Positions 36,640 through 44,206 of a stretch of 64,000 bases of DNA are shown one piece after another. Each line of letters opens with the position of its first letter. Position 1 is the stretch's first letter. This DNA comes from Rhodocytophaga aerolata. GTDB taxonomy: Bacteria > Bacteroidota > Bacteroidia > Cytophagales > 172606-1. The stretch spans positions 1-64,000 of the forward strand of contig NZ_JAUKPO010000023.1 of NCBI RefSeq assembly GCF_030503435.1. The letters run 5' to 3'. The position numbers and the translations under genes were made by a program. The notes beneath the pieces were generated by a model. It made no database searches. It saw only the letters and a list, made by a program, of their open reading frames with translations, and was not told where the DNA came from.

Positions 36640-37323
36640 TCATTTTTCTTTCAGCATATAGCCCATGCCTACTACGGTATGGATCAGCTTGGAAGCAAAG
36701 CCCCTGTCAATTTTATTGCGCAGGTAGTTTACATATACTTCAATAATATTGGTGCCGGTATCAAAATCTATTTCCCATACTTTTTCAGCAATATCGGTTT
36801 TAGAGACAACCTTGCCGCGGTTAAGCATAAAATATTCCAGCAGGGCAAACTCCCGGGCAGTCAGCTCAATTTCTTTTCCTGCCCGGCGGGCCACTTTTTC
36901 CTGCAGGTCCAGTTCCAGGTCAGCTAAGCGAAGCAGCGAGACAGCATGCCCGGGCTGTTTGTTGTTGTAGTTCAAATGTAGGGCCTTTAGCCGGGCAAAC
37001 AACTCGCGAAACTCAAAGGGTTTGACCAGGTAATCGTATGCCCCTGAATCAAAGCCTGTAAGTTTATCATCGAGTGTACCCAGCGCCGTTAACATCAGGA
37101 TGGGAACATTCACTCTTTCTCTGCGGATGATCCGGCACAACTCAAAACCATTTATATGAGGCAGGTTTACATCCAGGATGATCACATCGTAATAGTTGCC
37201 CAGGGCCATTTTTTTGCCGATCAGCCCGTCATAGGCTATGTCTACCTGGCAAGCCTGGCTTTCAAGCCCTTTTTTGATAAAGGAGGATACTTTGGGTTCA
37301 TCCTCAACAAGCAGTATTTTCAT
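36640..37323 (-). CDS. OmpR/PhoB-family response regulator, system 2
   Basis: The 227-residue regulator has a receiver with pocket E7-D8, phospho-acceptor D51 (IILDVNLP), Thr (MLTALG) and Lys (YLVKPFEF). The winged-helix domain has LTAREFALLEYF, TNIIEVYVNYLRNKID and the wing HTVVGMGYML. The recognition-helix region is very similar to that of system 1, so both regulators may bind the same 11-bp repeats. It follows the CPA1 antiporter gene by 68 bases and may be read from operator G, which would make the system autoregulated. Confidence 0.95.
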   Translation of the reverse strand: MKILLVEDEPKVSSFIKKGLESQACQVDIAYDGLIGKKMALGNYYDVIILDVNLPHINGFELCRIIRRERVNVPILMLTALGTLDDKLTGFDSGAYDYLVKPFEFRELFARLKALHLNYNNKQPGHAVSLLRLADLELDLQEKVARRAGKEIELTAREFALLEYFMLNRGKVVSKTDIAEKVWEIDFDTGTNIIEVYVNYLRNKIDRGFASKLIHTVVGMGYMLKEK

Positions 37324-37391
37324 AGTAGTAGCATCAAGATAATTACGGTAACTAGTTGCACTTTAATTATTTTATCCGGCCACATCGCCGT

Positions 37392-38654
37392 TTATGTTTT
37401 TGCTTCTACTTCTGGTTCTTCTTTCTTCTCGAGCAGTTTACCGATAGTTAGGCCCTGCACCAGGATAGAAAATAGCACGACCATGTAGGTGATAGCGATG
37501 ATGAATTCTTTTTGAGCAGTTTCCGGTAGGGAAAGTGCCAGGGCAATAGAGATAGCGCCCCGGAGCCCGCCCCAGGTTAGGATGGTAATGGTTCGGTGGC
37601 TGAAACTGCGTTTAAAATTAAAAGCATAGATAGGGATAATAACACCGATATATCTGGAAATCAATACAACCAGAACCGCTACAACACCGGCAAGCAGATA
37701 ATCCGGCCGGATCTCAATAATTAATAATTTGAATCCGACCAGCAGAAACAAGATGGCGTTGAGTATTTCGTCAAGTAAATGCCAGAACTTGCTGACAAAT
37801 AAATTGGCTAGCAGAGGCGTATTTTCTCTTCTGCCTTCATAGCTGACAAAAAGACCCATTACCACCATAGTCAGAGGCACAGATACATGCAGCAACTGCG
37901 CCAGCCTGGTGCCCCCCATCACCATAGAGAGGGTAATAAGTATTTCTATCTCAAAATACTCATTCTCAACAGCAGAAAGCGCCTGATATCCTATATACCC
38001 TAGCAGCAGACCCAGTAGAATACCTCCTAAAACATCTTTGCTGAAAAGGGTTAAGGCTGTAAGGGGCGAAAAATTTTCTACCCCGGCAGAAGCAATACTG
38101 GCCACACATAGAAACAGCACTACGCCTATGCCATCATTAAAAAGCGATTCACCAGATATTCTAACCTGAAGCCTGCGGGAAATTCCTAGTTTTTTCACCA
38201 TCGAGAGTACGGCCACAGGATCAGTCGGAGATATTAAAGCGCCAAATAGCAGGCAATAAATAAAATCGAGTGGAATAGTGAAGAGCTGCAGCAAATAATA
38301 CAGCAAGACTCCGGTGATAACTGTCGAAAGCAGGGTGCTTACCGTAGCTAAGGTAAGAATAGACCAGCGCTCCCGGATCAGACTTCGCAGATTGACGCTG
38401 ATGGCACCCGCAAATAAAAGAAAACTTAACATAAAATTAAGCAGTGCCTGAGAGAAATTAAACTCCACTACTATTGCTTGTGCCTGCCTGGTAACAGCCG
38501 GAACAAACTTGCCTGTCAGAATAAGCATAAACGAAGTCAGCAAGGCAAGAATGGTCAGACCAATGGTAGCAGGTAATTTTAAATACCTGTTATTAAGGTA
38601 GATAAAGGCAACCGACAGGCTAATCAGGATACAAATAATATCTAATATACTCAT
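37392..38654 (-). CDS. CPA1-family Na+(K+)/H+ antiporter
   Basis: The 420-residue protein has about 12 membrane helices and the CPA1 signatures ALISPTDPVAVLSMVKKLG and GESLFNDGIGVVLFL (Asp of the ND ion site), plus TWGGLRGAISIALALSLP. It exchanges Na+ or K+ for protons across the inner membrane and supports pH and salt homeostasis. It lacks the cytoplasmic RCK domain of the CvrA-like protein at 19497. The small gene at 39014 precedes it by 84 bases, and RR2 follows it. Confidence 0.92.
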   Translation of the reverse strand: MSILDIICILISLSVAFIYLNNRYLKLPATIGLTILALLTSFMLILTGKFVPAVTRQAQAIVVEFNFSQALLNFMLSFLLFAGAISVNLRSLIRERWSILTLATVSTLLSTVITGVLLYYLLQLFTIPLDFIYCLLFGALISPTDPVAVLSMVKKLGISRRLQVRISGESLFNDGIGVVLFLCVASIASAGVENFSPLTALTLFSKDVLGGILLGLLLGYIGYQALSAVENEYFEIEILITLSMVMGGTRLAQLLHVSVPLTMVVMGLFVSYEGRRENTPLLANLFVSKFWHLLDEILNAILFLLVGFKLLIIEIRPDYLLAGVVAVLVVLISRYIGVIIPIYAFNFKRSFSHRTITILTWGGLRGAISIALALSLPETAQKEFIIAITYMVVLFSILVQGLTIGKLLEKKEEPEVEAKT

Positions 38655-38738
38655 AAACGGACAATATGCAGGTTAGCTCTATGAAATTGCCCGGCAAATT
38701 TGGTAAAACAAACAGGCTAGTTGTTGCCGGACACTAAA

Positions 38739-39014
38739 TTATTCTACATGAGTGATGCATGGAATAGGGATTACCTGCCCTCCTTTGATGATAATATAAT
38801 TGCTTGTAACCGCCCAAAGAGTGGTTTCAATAACCTTACTGCCTTGCTGGGTTTCAAAATAGATTTTACTCTTTACTTTATATAAGTTGCCTAACAGGAC
38901 TGCCCGCTCAAGTTTAGTGTGCCGCAGGGTAATAGCCTGCGCATCAGAAAGCACCTCCTGCTTGCTGAATTGCTGAAAAGAGACCATTTCTTTTTCTAAA
39001 TAAGTAGTATTCAT
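38739..39014 (-). CDS. small cytoplasmic protein, operator-G target
   Basis: The 91 residues begin MNTTYLEKEMVSFQQFSKQEV. Beta-rich sequence (TLRHTKLERAVLLGNLYKVKSKIYFETQQG, KVIETTLWAVTSNYIIIKGGQVIPIPCITHVE) is like a small barrel or Tudor-like fold. There is no signal peptide. The end KGGQVIPIPCITHVEF-like pattern occurs in small conserved Bacteroidota proteins that I cannot name. It is the first gene downstream of operator G. Function unknown. Confidence 0.65.
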   Translation of the reverse strand: MNTTYLEKEMVSFQQFSKQEVLSDAQAITLRHTKLERAVLLGNLYKVKSKIYFETQQGSKVIETTLWAVTSNYIIIKGGQVIPIPCITHVE

Positions 39015-39114
39015 AGGGTTAAATGAATTTAATGATGCAACATGGTACTGCCTGTGTACTGAAAGATTTTTCCTGCAGATGAGAAAATTTATTGGCCAAG
39101 ATAAAGTGGTTAGA

Positions 39115-39153
39115 TTAAAAGAGTCTTAATATGAGATTAGAAAAGGCTTAGAA
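39115..39153 (-). promoter_or_regulatory. operator G: four 11-bp-spaced half-sites upstream of 39014
   Basis: Plus-strand half-sites are TTAAAA at 39115, TTAATA at 39126, TTAGAA at 39137 and TTAGAA at 39148. A -7-like TATCTTGG (minus strand, 39096-39103) starts exactly 50 bp after the first half-site. It lies back to back with operator H. It should drive 39014, the antiporter and possibly RR2. Confidence 0.8.
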
Positions 39154-39172
39154 TTGATTTTTTCGCGGAAAT

Positions 39173-39211
39173 TTCTAAGCCTTTTCTAATCTGGTTTTAA
39201 TCTCCTTTTAA
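39173..39211 (+). promoter_or_regulatory. operator H: four 11-bp-spaced half-sites, rightward
   Basis: Half-sites are TTCTAA at 39173, TTCTAA at 39184, TTTTAA at 39195 and TTTTAA at 39206. The -7 TATGTTTG (39223-39230) starts exactly 50 bp after the first half-site. It is the cleanest array of the eight. No good gene starts nearby: the first ATG (39275) opens only 33 codons, and usp begins at 39815 with its own promoter. The transcript may be non-coding, or its gene is lost. Confidence 0.8.
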
Positions 39212-39230
39212 GGTTGTACGTGTATGTTTG

Positions 39231-39753
39231 TAGGGAAAGAAATTCAGGTAGTTAATACCCCCCCCTTACTCCCTATGGTAGATTTGATAGATCTCCGCTG
39301 GTGGCTGCGTATCCGGGCTACTGATGCGACAGTTACCTTTTTCCTGTTCCTTGACCACTCGTTGGGCCTGCACTAGTTGCTGCAGATATTCTCAACCATA
39401 ATGCCCTTTATTTACCAGCTAGTAGTTAGCTGGGGAAGGGTCATGCCTAAGCCTGATGACATACTGACAGCAGCCTAGGCCGCTCTATAAGTTTAGTTCA
39501 CCTATGCAATAATAGATGTGCAGTCATTGTAGCGCTTTAAACCAAGGTATCCTTACCAGCTATCCGGGTAACAACCAGCCTAAAACCTACTTTATCTACA
39601 ACTATTCGTTCAGGCCTTTGTTTGAAGTCGCATAAAAATATTGGCTCTTCCTGCGCCTCTCCTTTAGAAGAGGTCATTTGGTTGGTCGGGGGAGGAAGAG
39701 CCATATAATAACCTGTTCCGAAAAATTAATAGTGAGCAAAACTTATTCTGTGT
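39231..39753 (+). other. region downstream of operator H without an intact gene
   Basis: More than 500 bases follow a strong promoter, but no frame stays open. The frame from ATG 39275 (MVDLIDLRWWLRIRA) reads through 33 codons and then many stops. It may be a decayed gene or a regulatory RNA; I cannot decide. Confidence 0.3.
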
Positions 39754-39785
39754 TTTGCCTTGGCAGGCTTGATCTTCTATCTTTC
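39754..39785 (+). promoter_or_regulatory. promoter of the disrupted usp gene
   Basis: TTTG at 39754-39757 and TATCTTTC at 39778-39785 match the Bacteroidota -33 and -7 elements (one mismatch in -7) with a 20-bp spacer. ATG 39815 lies 29 bases downstream. Confidence 0.5.
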
Positions 39786-39814
39786 AGTTCTTGGCTAACT
39801 ATTCCTGAAACAGT

Positions 39815-39934
39815 ATGAAAACGATCGTAGTCCCCACTGATTTTTCAAAAGCAGCCGACTTTGCTTTGCAAGTAGCGGTGGCTATGGCACAAAAAACGAG
39901 TGCCCAGATAGTACTCGAACATATAATCCAAACA
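39815..39934 (+). pseudogene. universal stress protein, truncated by a repeat element
   Basis: From ATG 39815 the frame starts as a UspA protein: MKTIVVPTDFSKAADFALQVA, then AMAQKTSAQIVLEHIIQT, which is beta1-alpha1-beta2 of the fold. After about 40 codons it enters the repeat that starts GGGTCTTGTCC at 39935 and stops within a few codons. The ATP-binding half (G-x2-G-x9-G-S/T) is not found downstream, so the rest has been lost. Its own promoter is intact. Disruption looks like insertion of a mobile element followed by deletion. Confidence 0.85.
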
Positions 39935-39964
39935 GGGTCTTGTCCTAATATAAATTGACAAAAA
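39935..39964 (+). repeat. repeat copy disrupting usp, near-identical to 25-54
   Basis: 28 of 30 bases equal those at 25-54. The following sequence (CCTCCCTTTGGGATAACT, to about 39984) aligns with the core of the wider repeat family. The junction with usp at 39934/39935 marks the outer end of the element precisely. Confidence 0.7.
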
Positions 39965-40128
39965 CCTCCCTTTGGGATAACTCAATAAAATATGGATTGT
40001 AAAACTATACTCTGTTAATTCTCCACTTTTAAGTGGAAAGCTTAGTTTATGGTCCTTACTGATACTATTTATTGTTACCTTTTAGCCTTATATACTAAAG
40101 AAATGCTCTAATATGGATGAATTACACT

Positions 40129-40162
40129 AAAAAGGTATATATTTGAGAATATATACCTTTTT
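40129..40162. terminator. perfect 13-bp hairpin upstream of 40208
   Basis: AAAAAGGTATATA (40129-40141) pairs perfectly with TATATACCTTTTT (40150-40162) around an 8-base loop. It is AT-rich with T runs on both strands, so it may end transcription from either side. It lies 45 bases before the 40-residue protein gene and could also be part of its control. Confidence 0.5.
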
Positions 40163-40207
40163 ATCAAGTGATGTATTATTGAATGAAAAGCTTCTTGTTC
40201 TGCTTGT

Positions 40208-40330
40208 ATGATAATCATATATACTAAAATAGTAGGTTTTCTACTACTTATCGTAGTAGCCTTTATCTGGCTGCTCTATGCTCTTGGACAGGTTCCTTCT
40301 GGTAACCCTTCTTTTTTCAGGAGAATCTAG
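40208..40330 (+). CDS. 40-residue single-span membrane protein, paralogue of 24325-24447
   Basis: The frame starts MIIIYTKIVGF, has a hydrophobic helix (LLLIVVAFIWLLYA) and a short polar tail (LGQVPSGNPSFFRRI). It has exactly the length of the paralogue and shares half its residues, with WLLYA and the Y-x-K-I-x-G-F start fully kept. Conserved residues often differ only in the third codon base (for example GGG/GGT and TTC/TTT). Downstream sequence at both loci also encodes a loosely similar P-rich hydrophobic stretch, so a larger unit may have been duplicated. Function unknown. Confidence 0.6.
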   Translation: MIIIYTKIVGFLLLIVVAFIWLLYALGQVPSGNPSFFRRI

Positions 40331-41089
40331 GGAGAACTTTATGGGCTAGCCTTTTGCCTATCCTTTCCTCTTTATTCCTTTGGCAGGTGTTGCAAGGGCG
40401 CGCTTCTTTCATTATCTGTTTTATATCCCATCGAATGACGAGAGAGGGCAAAAAGAAAGAAAAATTTCCATTAAGATGTATGGGAGAATTTTTTTCCGCC
40501 TTACATCTTAAAAGTAATTACTGGAATAAAGGGGTAATAGCATTCACTCAAATCCCCGCATTACTAAAGCTATCATTCCAAATTTTGGCTTGAGGCCTTT
40601 TACTCCTACCGAAGAAATGCAATATAACGCGGGAAAACTTCTGCAAACAGTAAATTGTCAGCTAAGACGACCTTAATAAAGATTGTGAACGACATCTATA
40701 TAAATAAACAAAATGCATTCTAGCGTTGCGTTTTTAGTTAGTTTAAGAGTAAAAAAATCCTAAATGGACTTGCTACAAAATAGTGAACAGTAGAATAAAC
40801 ATCAATGATAAGCTTGTCTAAAACTTAAATTGTAGTTACCCTAAAAGGTAGTTAAATTAACTTCCCCTTTGAGGTAACTATTGGCCTTGTAATAAGTTCA
40901 GGATGTTTTTTTTCTTTTGTAGCCCCTCCTAAAAACTTTCCAGTAAACTGTTACAATGTCATGTCCTTGTTTTAAAGAGAATTATTGGTAGGGTTCTAAG
41001 AAAGGTTCATACACAGCCTAATTCTTGCAGAAGCAGATTCTTTACCTTACCTTGGAATAGATAAACTCACATTTGGTCCACCTCAAGCT
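40331..41089. other. spacer with degenerate sequence and a dispersed repeat
   Basis: A plus-strand reading at about 40346-40510 (FAYPFLFIPLAGVARARFF, YIPSNDERGQKERK) resembles the stretch after the first 40-residue gene (LLPLLLVPRVGAV), but it breaks soon. The frame 40354-40593 overlaps it in another phase and is not convincing. The repeat at 40764-40879 fills part of the rest. Confidence 0.35.
40764..40879 (+). repeat. dispersed non-coding repeat, copy aligned with 3671-3783
   Basis: It contains ACTTGCTACAAAATAGTGAAC near its left end and the core GTAGTTAAATTAACTTCCCC at 40848-40867. The right 63 bases align without gaps to 3721-3783. The 16-base core at 40848-40863 recurs inverted at 26521-26536. 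Confidence 0.6.
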
Positions 41090-41515
41090 ATGACCACTCA
41101 GCTTCTATTCAGCTATAAGAAGATAATATATACGCTCCTAGTTTGCTTACTGAGCAGCTTTCCTTCTTTTTCCCAACCGTCTACACATGCATCATCAGAT
41201 AGTATATTAATTACCATTTTCTTAAAGCATCAACAAGATAAAAGTCTGGATTCACTTCGAAAAATACAACAACAAAACAAGTTTTTAGAACGTTTTCCCC
41301 CTAAGTCAGCCAGGGTCGTTTCCTGGTATGTGATGATGGGAATTGGCCAGGTAGTCACGGTTAAGATCCCTGCTGCTCAGTTGCGCACCCTGAATCTGTC
41401 TATAGAACAAGGGGCTTGGGGCGCATTCGCAACTGAATTTTATCCAACCTATGATTTTATACCTGTTTGGCAAGAAGAACTTAGCAAACAAAAAAAAGAC
41501 GGGACAAGAAAATGA
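41090..41515 (+). CDS. exported hypothetical protein
   Basis: The 141 residues start with a signal peptide (about 1-29, IIYTLLVCLLSSFPSFS). A helical part follows (LITIFLKHQQDKSLDSLRKIQQQNKFLERFPP), then a beta-rich part (ARVVSWYVMMGIGQVVTVKIPAAQLRTLNLSIEQGAWGAFATEFYPTYDF). The pattern resembles small periplasmic ferredoxin-like (muconolactone-isomerase-type) stress proteins, but this is only a suggestion. It stands alone. Confidence 0.7.
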   Translation: MTTQLLFSYKKIIYTLLVCLLSSFPSFSQPSTHASSDSILITIFLKHQQDKSLDSLRKIQQQNKFLERFPPKSARVVSWYVMMGIGQVVTVKIPAAQLRTLNLSIEQGAWGAFATEFYPTYDFIPVWQEELSKQKKDGTRK

Positions 41516-41682
41516 AGAAGGGATAATAGAGCAGCTAATGGCCAACACTTTTTAAGATGACATATCCGCTTTAAGGAGTTATAATAATTGGGGGGTTATT
41601 TTAACACCGTTATTTGGAAACATGAACAGAAATATAGTGTCGGCGGCAGGTTCCTGCTAATGGCAGCAACCTGGCCCAATGT

Positions 41683-42336
41683 TCAGGTATCAGGCGTACT
41701 TACATGCTCAATAGCAAAGCGAAGCAGGCTGTTCTTGCCGGTTAGGTTAAGCTTTTTAGAGATGTTCATGCGGTGGTTGAATACTGTCTTTTCACTAATG
41801 AAAAGTTCATCGGCAATTTCCCTGCTTGATTTATACATAGAAATCTTCTGCAGGATTTGCCTCTCTGATGAAGTCAGCAGACTGAGCTTATCGTCTGGCA
41901 CAGGCTTGATTGTTTTGGCAGGTTTCCTAAGCAGGTAAGCCGACATTTCGGGGCTTATATAATTACCCCCCTGCACCACTGCATAAATGGCATTTACTAC
42001 ATCTGTTACAGCATTTTCCTTTAACACATATCCGGCTATACCAATTTCCAGTGCCTTCATAAAGGGTGCCCTTTCTTTGTGCATGGTCAGCAGCAATATG
42101 GGCAGCTGCGGCTGAAATTCAAGCATTTTTTGAGCTGCTTCCAACCCATTCATACGCGGCATATCTATATCAAGTACGGCCACATCTATTCTATTGGTCT
42201 TGAGGGCAAATACAGCTTCCTGTCCATTTACCGCCTGCATCACTACCTTACACTCTTCTTCCGTTTCAATTACCTCTTTCAGGCCTTTGAGGAAAATCGG
42301 ATGATCATCTGCAATAAGGATATTAAGCGTTTGCAT
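41683..42336 (-). CDS. NarL/LuxR-family response regulator
   Basis: The 217-residue regulator has a receiver with D10-D11 pocket and phospho-acceptor D56 (VLDIDMPRMNG), conserved Thr (LLTMHK) and Lys (YVLKENA). The C-terminal LuxR helix-turn-helix is LTSSERQILQKISMYKSSREIADELFISEKTVFNHRMNI. It overlaps the kinase gene by 14 bases, which indicates translational coupling. Targets are unknown; it would bind a site different from operators A-H. Confidence 0.95.
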   Translation of the reverse strand: MQTLNILIADDHPIFLKGLKEVIETEEECKVVMQAVNGQEAVFALKTNRIDVAVLDIDMPRMNGLEAAQKMLEFQPQLPILLLTMHKERAPFMKALEIGIAGYVLKENAVTDVVNAIYAVVQGGNYISPEMSAYLLRKPAKTIKPVPDDKLSLLTSSERQILQKISMYKSSREIADELFISEKTVFNHRMNISKKLNLTGKNSLLRFAIEHVSTPDT

Positions 42337-44206
42337 ATTTTACGGAAAGTGGGATAGAAATATGAATGATGGTACCCTGTGGAACAGCCTCTTTGATAAG
42401 CCAGTTACCAGCCAATATATTAATCCGCTCCTGTATGCCCAGCAGACCAAAGCCAGTCTTTTTTTGAGCAGCAGCGGCAGAGGAGGACATGCCCCGGCCA
42501 TTATCTTCTATTTTGAGCTGCACCACCTGCTCGTTCCTGCTTAGTGAGAGCCGTGCCTGGCTGGCACCTGAATGCTTTACAATATTACTGAGGCATTCCT
42601 GCACAATCCGGTAAAGATTTATTTCATCCTCTTTTGGAAAAAGACCGTCAATATTATCTGCCTCAACGCAAATATGAATTCCACTTGCTTGGGCCACCTC
42701 CTCTACAAGGCTCTGCACAGATGCTGTAAGGCCCAGCATATCAAGCTGAAAAGGCCGCAGGGCATAGGATATGGCCCTGATTTCATTAATGGTATGGGTT
42801 ACGCTCTCAGTCAGATCCTGCGCATGCTGCTCCACCTTATGGGGTTCATGGGTGCGCTTTCGAAGCAAGAGCACCTTGTTTTTTATCAGGATCAGGCTCT
42901 GGCCTATGCTATCGTGCAGTTCGGCAGCAATTCGTTTGCGCTCGTATTCCTGCGACTGAATAAGCTGCTGAGAAAAAGCATTCGCTTGTTTGATTGCCAG
43001 TTCCTGCGCCTCATCTTTTTCCCTCTTGTAGTAGTTAAATTTGCTAGCCAGTGCAAAAGAAAGTACCAGCGCCTCAGTTACAGAACCCCACTGCATGGCA
43101 CCTTCTGTAAAAGAATTCTCCGGTAGCAGATTATTGTCTTTTAGCGCATAAATGAAAGTGCCTGTTCCCATAGCTCCATAAGCGATGGTCAGGTAGAGAG
43201 CGGGTTTAAAGCCTTTGCGCCAGGCACTTATGCCTGTGATGTATATATAAATAAAACCAGGGATAAGGGTAAGTAGCATCCAGACAAAACTAAGCACATA
43301 TAGCCTAAGCATACTAAGGAAAAAAATGATTATAACAGAGGCAAAAATAGCATATGACCAGCGGTAAAGAGCAGGCATTTGCCTTTTCACCCCTAAAAAG
43401 GAATTGCTGAATGCTACGCCAAAGAAAATGGTTAAGCCCGAAAATATACGGTTGTTTACCAGCCACATGAAAGATTCCGGCAGCCACTCCCCAATATAGC
43501 CCCTGATACTGGCAATATCTAGGGCGAGGCACAGGATGTATAAAATATATAATAGGTATGATTTGTCTCTAAGGGAGAGATATACAAACAGATTTAAGAT
43601 AACAAGCGAGAACATGAGCCCAAAATACATTCCGTTGGCCAGATCATAAGGATGATTCCTTTCATAAAGGGCAGGCATGGTAGAAATCTGCAGGGGAAAG
43701 CGTAAAATATTCCTGCTCTGGAAGCGCAGATAATACATTTTCTCAGAACCTAGTGCTATATGGAGTGGTATAATAATGCGGTTGGTTTGTATGCTCCGGT
43801 CTTTAAAAGGCTCTCCAGTACCAGTTTTAATCCTTCTATATTCCCCATTTGCGGTTTGCTCATACAACTCGGCCTGGTTCAGGTAAGAATTTCCCACCTC
43901 AAGGTACCATTTATTCTCTTTGCTCTTGTTTTGCAGCCTGAAAGCACACCATACGGTAGAGGAGGAGGGACCAAATACAGGATTTTCCTGCTTGCTCATC
44001 CGAAAGGCTGTATCTAAATCTAATACCTGTCCAAAGGAAAGTTCCCCACCGGCATCTTCCAGCAATGCTACTTTGCCGCCAATAGAATAGCGCTCTGCTC
44101 CATTCTGTAGAGTGATGACCGGAATAATGTCAGCATAGCATATTTGTCCTCTAAAAAACATCAGCACTATAAGGGCCACTAAAAAAAAGAATCTGCCTGT
44201 TCTCAC
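42323..44206 (-). CDS. 7TMR-DISM sensor histidine kinase (HisKA_3)
   Basis: The 627 residues start with a signal sequence and a 7TMR-DISM extracellular beta domain (WCAFRLQNKSKENKWYLEVGNSYLNQAELY, about 60-180). Seven membrane helices follow (about 185-385), then a coiled-coil. The HisKA_3 box has phospho-acceptor His in ERKRIAAELHDSIGQSL, and a HATPase domain follows (VQECLSNIVKHSG, DNGRGM, GFGLLGIQERI). DISM domains are thought to bind carbohydrate-like ligands. It pairs with the LuxR-type regulator immediately downstream. Confidence 0.95.
   Translation of the reverse strand: MRTGRFFFLVALIVLMFFRGQICYADIIPVITLQNGAERYSIGGKVALLEDAGGELSFGQVLDLDTAFRMSKQENPVFGPSSSTVWCAFRLQNKSKENKWYLEVGNSYLNQAELYEQTANGEYRRIKTGTGEPFKDRSIQTNRIIIPLHIALGSEKMYYLRFQSRNILRFPLQISTMPALYERNHPYDLANGMYFGLMFSLVILNLFVYLSLRDKSYLLYILYILCLALDIASIRGYIGEWLPESFMWLVNNRIFSGLTIFFGVAFSNSFLGVKRQMPALYRWSYAIFASVIIIFFLSMLRLYVLSFVWMLLTLIPGFIYIYITGISAWRKGFKPALYLTIAYGAMGTGTFIYALKDNNLLPENSFTEGAMQWGSVTEALVLSFALASKFNYYKREKDEAQELAIKQANAFSQQLIQSQEYERKRIAAELHDSIGQSLILIKNKVLLLRKRTHEPHKVEQHAQDLTESVTHTINEIRAISYALRPFQLDMLGLTASVQSLVEEVAQASGIHICVEADNIDGLFPKEDEINLYRIVQECLSNIVKHSGASQARLSLSRNEQVVQLKIEDNGRGMSSSAAAAQKKTGFGLLGIQERINILAGNWLIKEAVPQGTIIHISIPLSVKYANA

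Noticed and set aside
39135-39191. Perfect 19-bp inverted repeat as a rho-independent terminator
   Set aside because: Both arms are the outer half-sites of two divergent four-repeat arrays with correctly spaced -7 elements. The loop is long and no gene ends there.
42572-43126. 184-codon plus-strand ORF
   Set aside because: It is antisense to the well-defined 7TMR histidine kinase.
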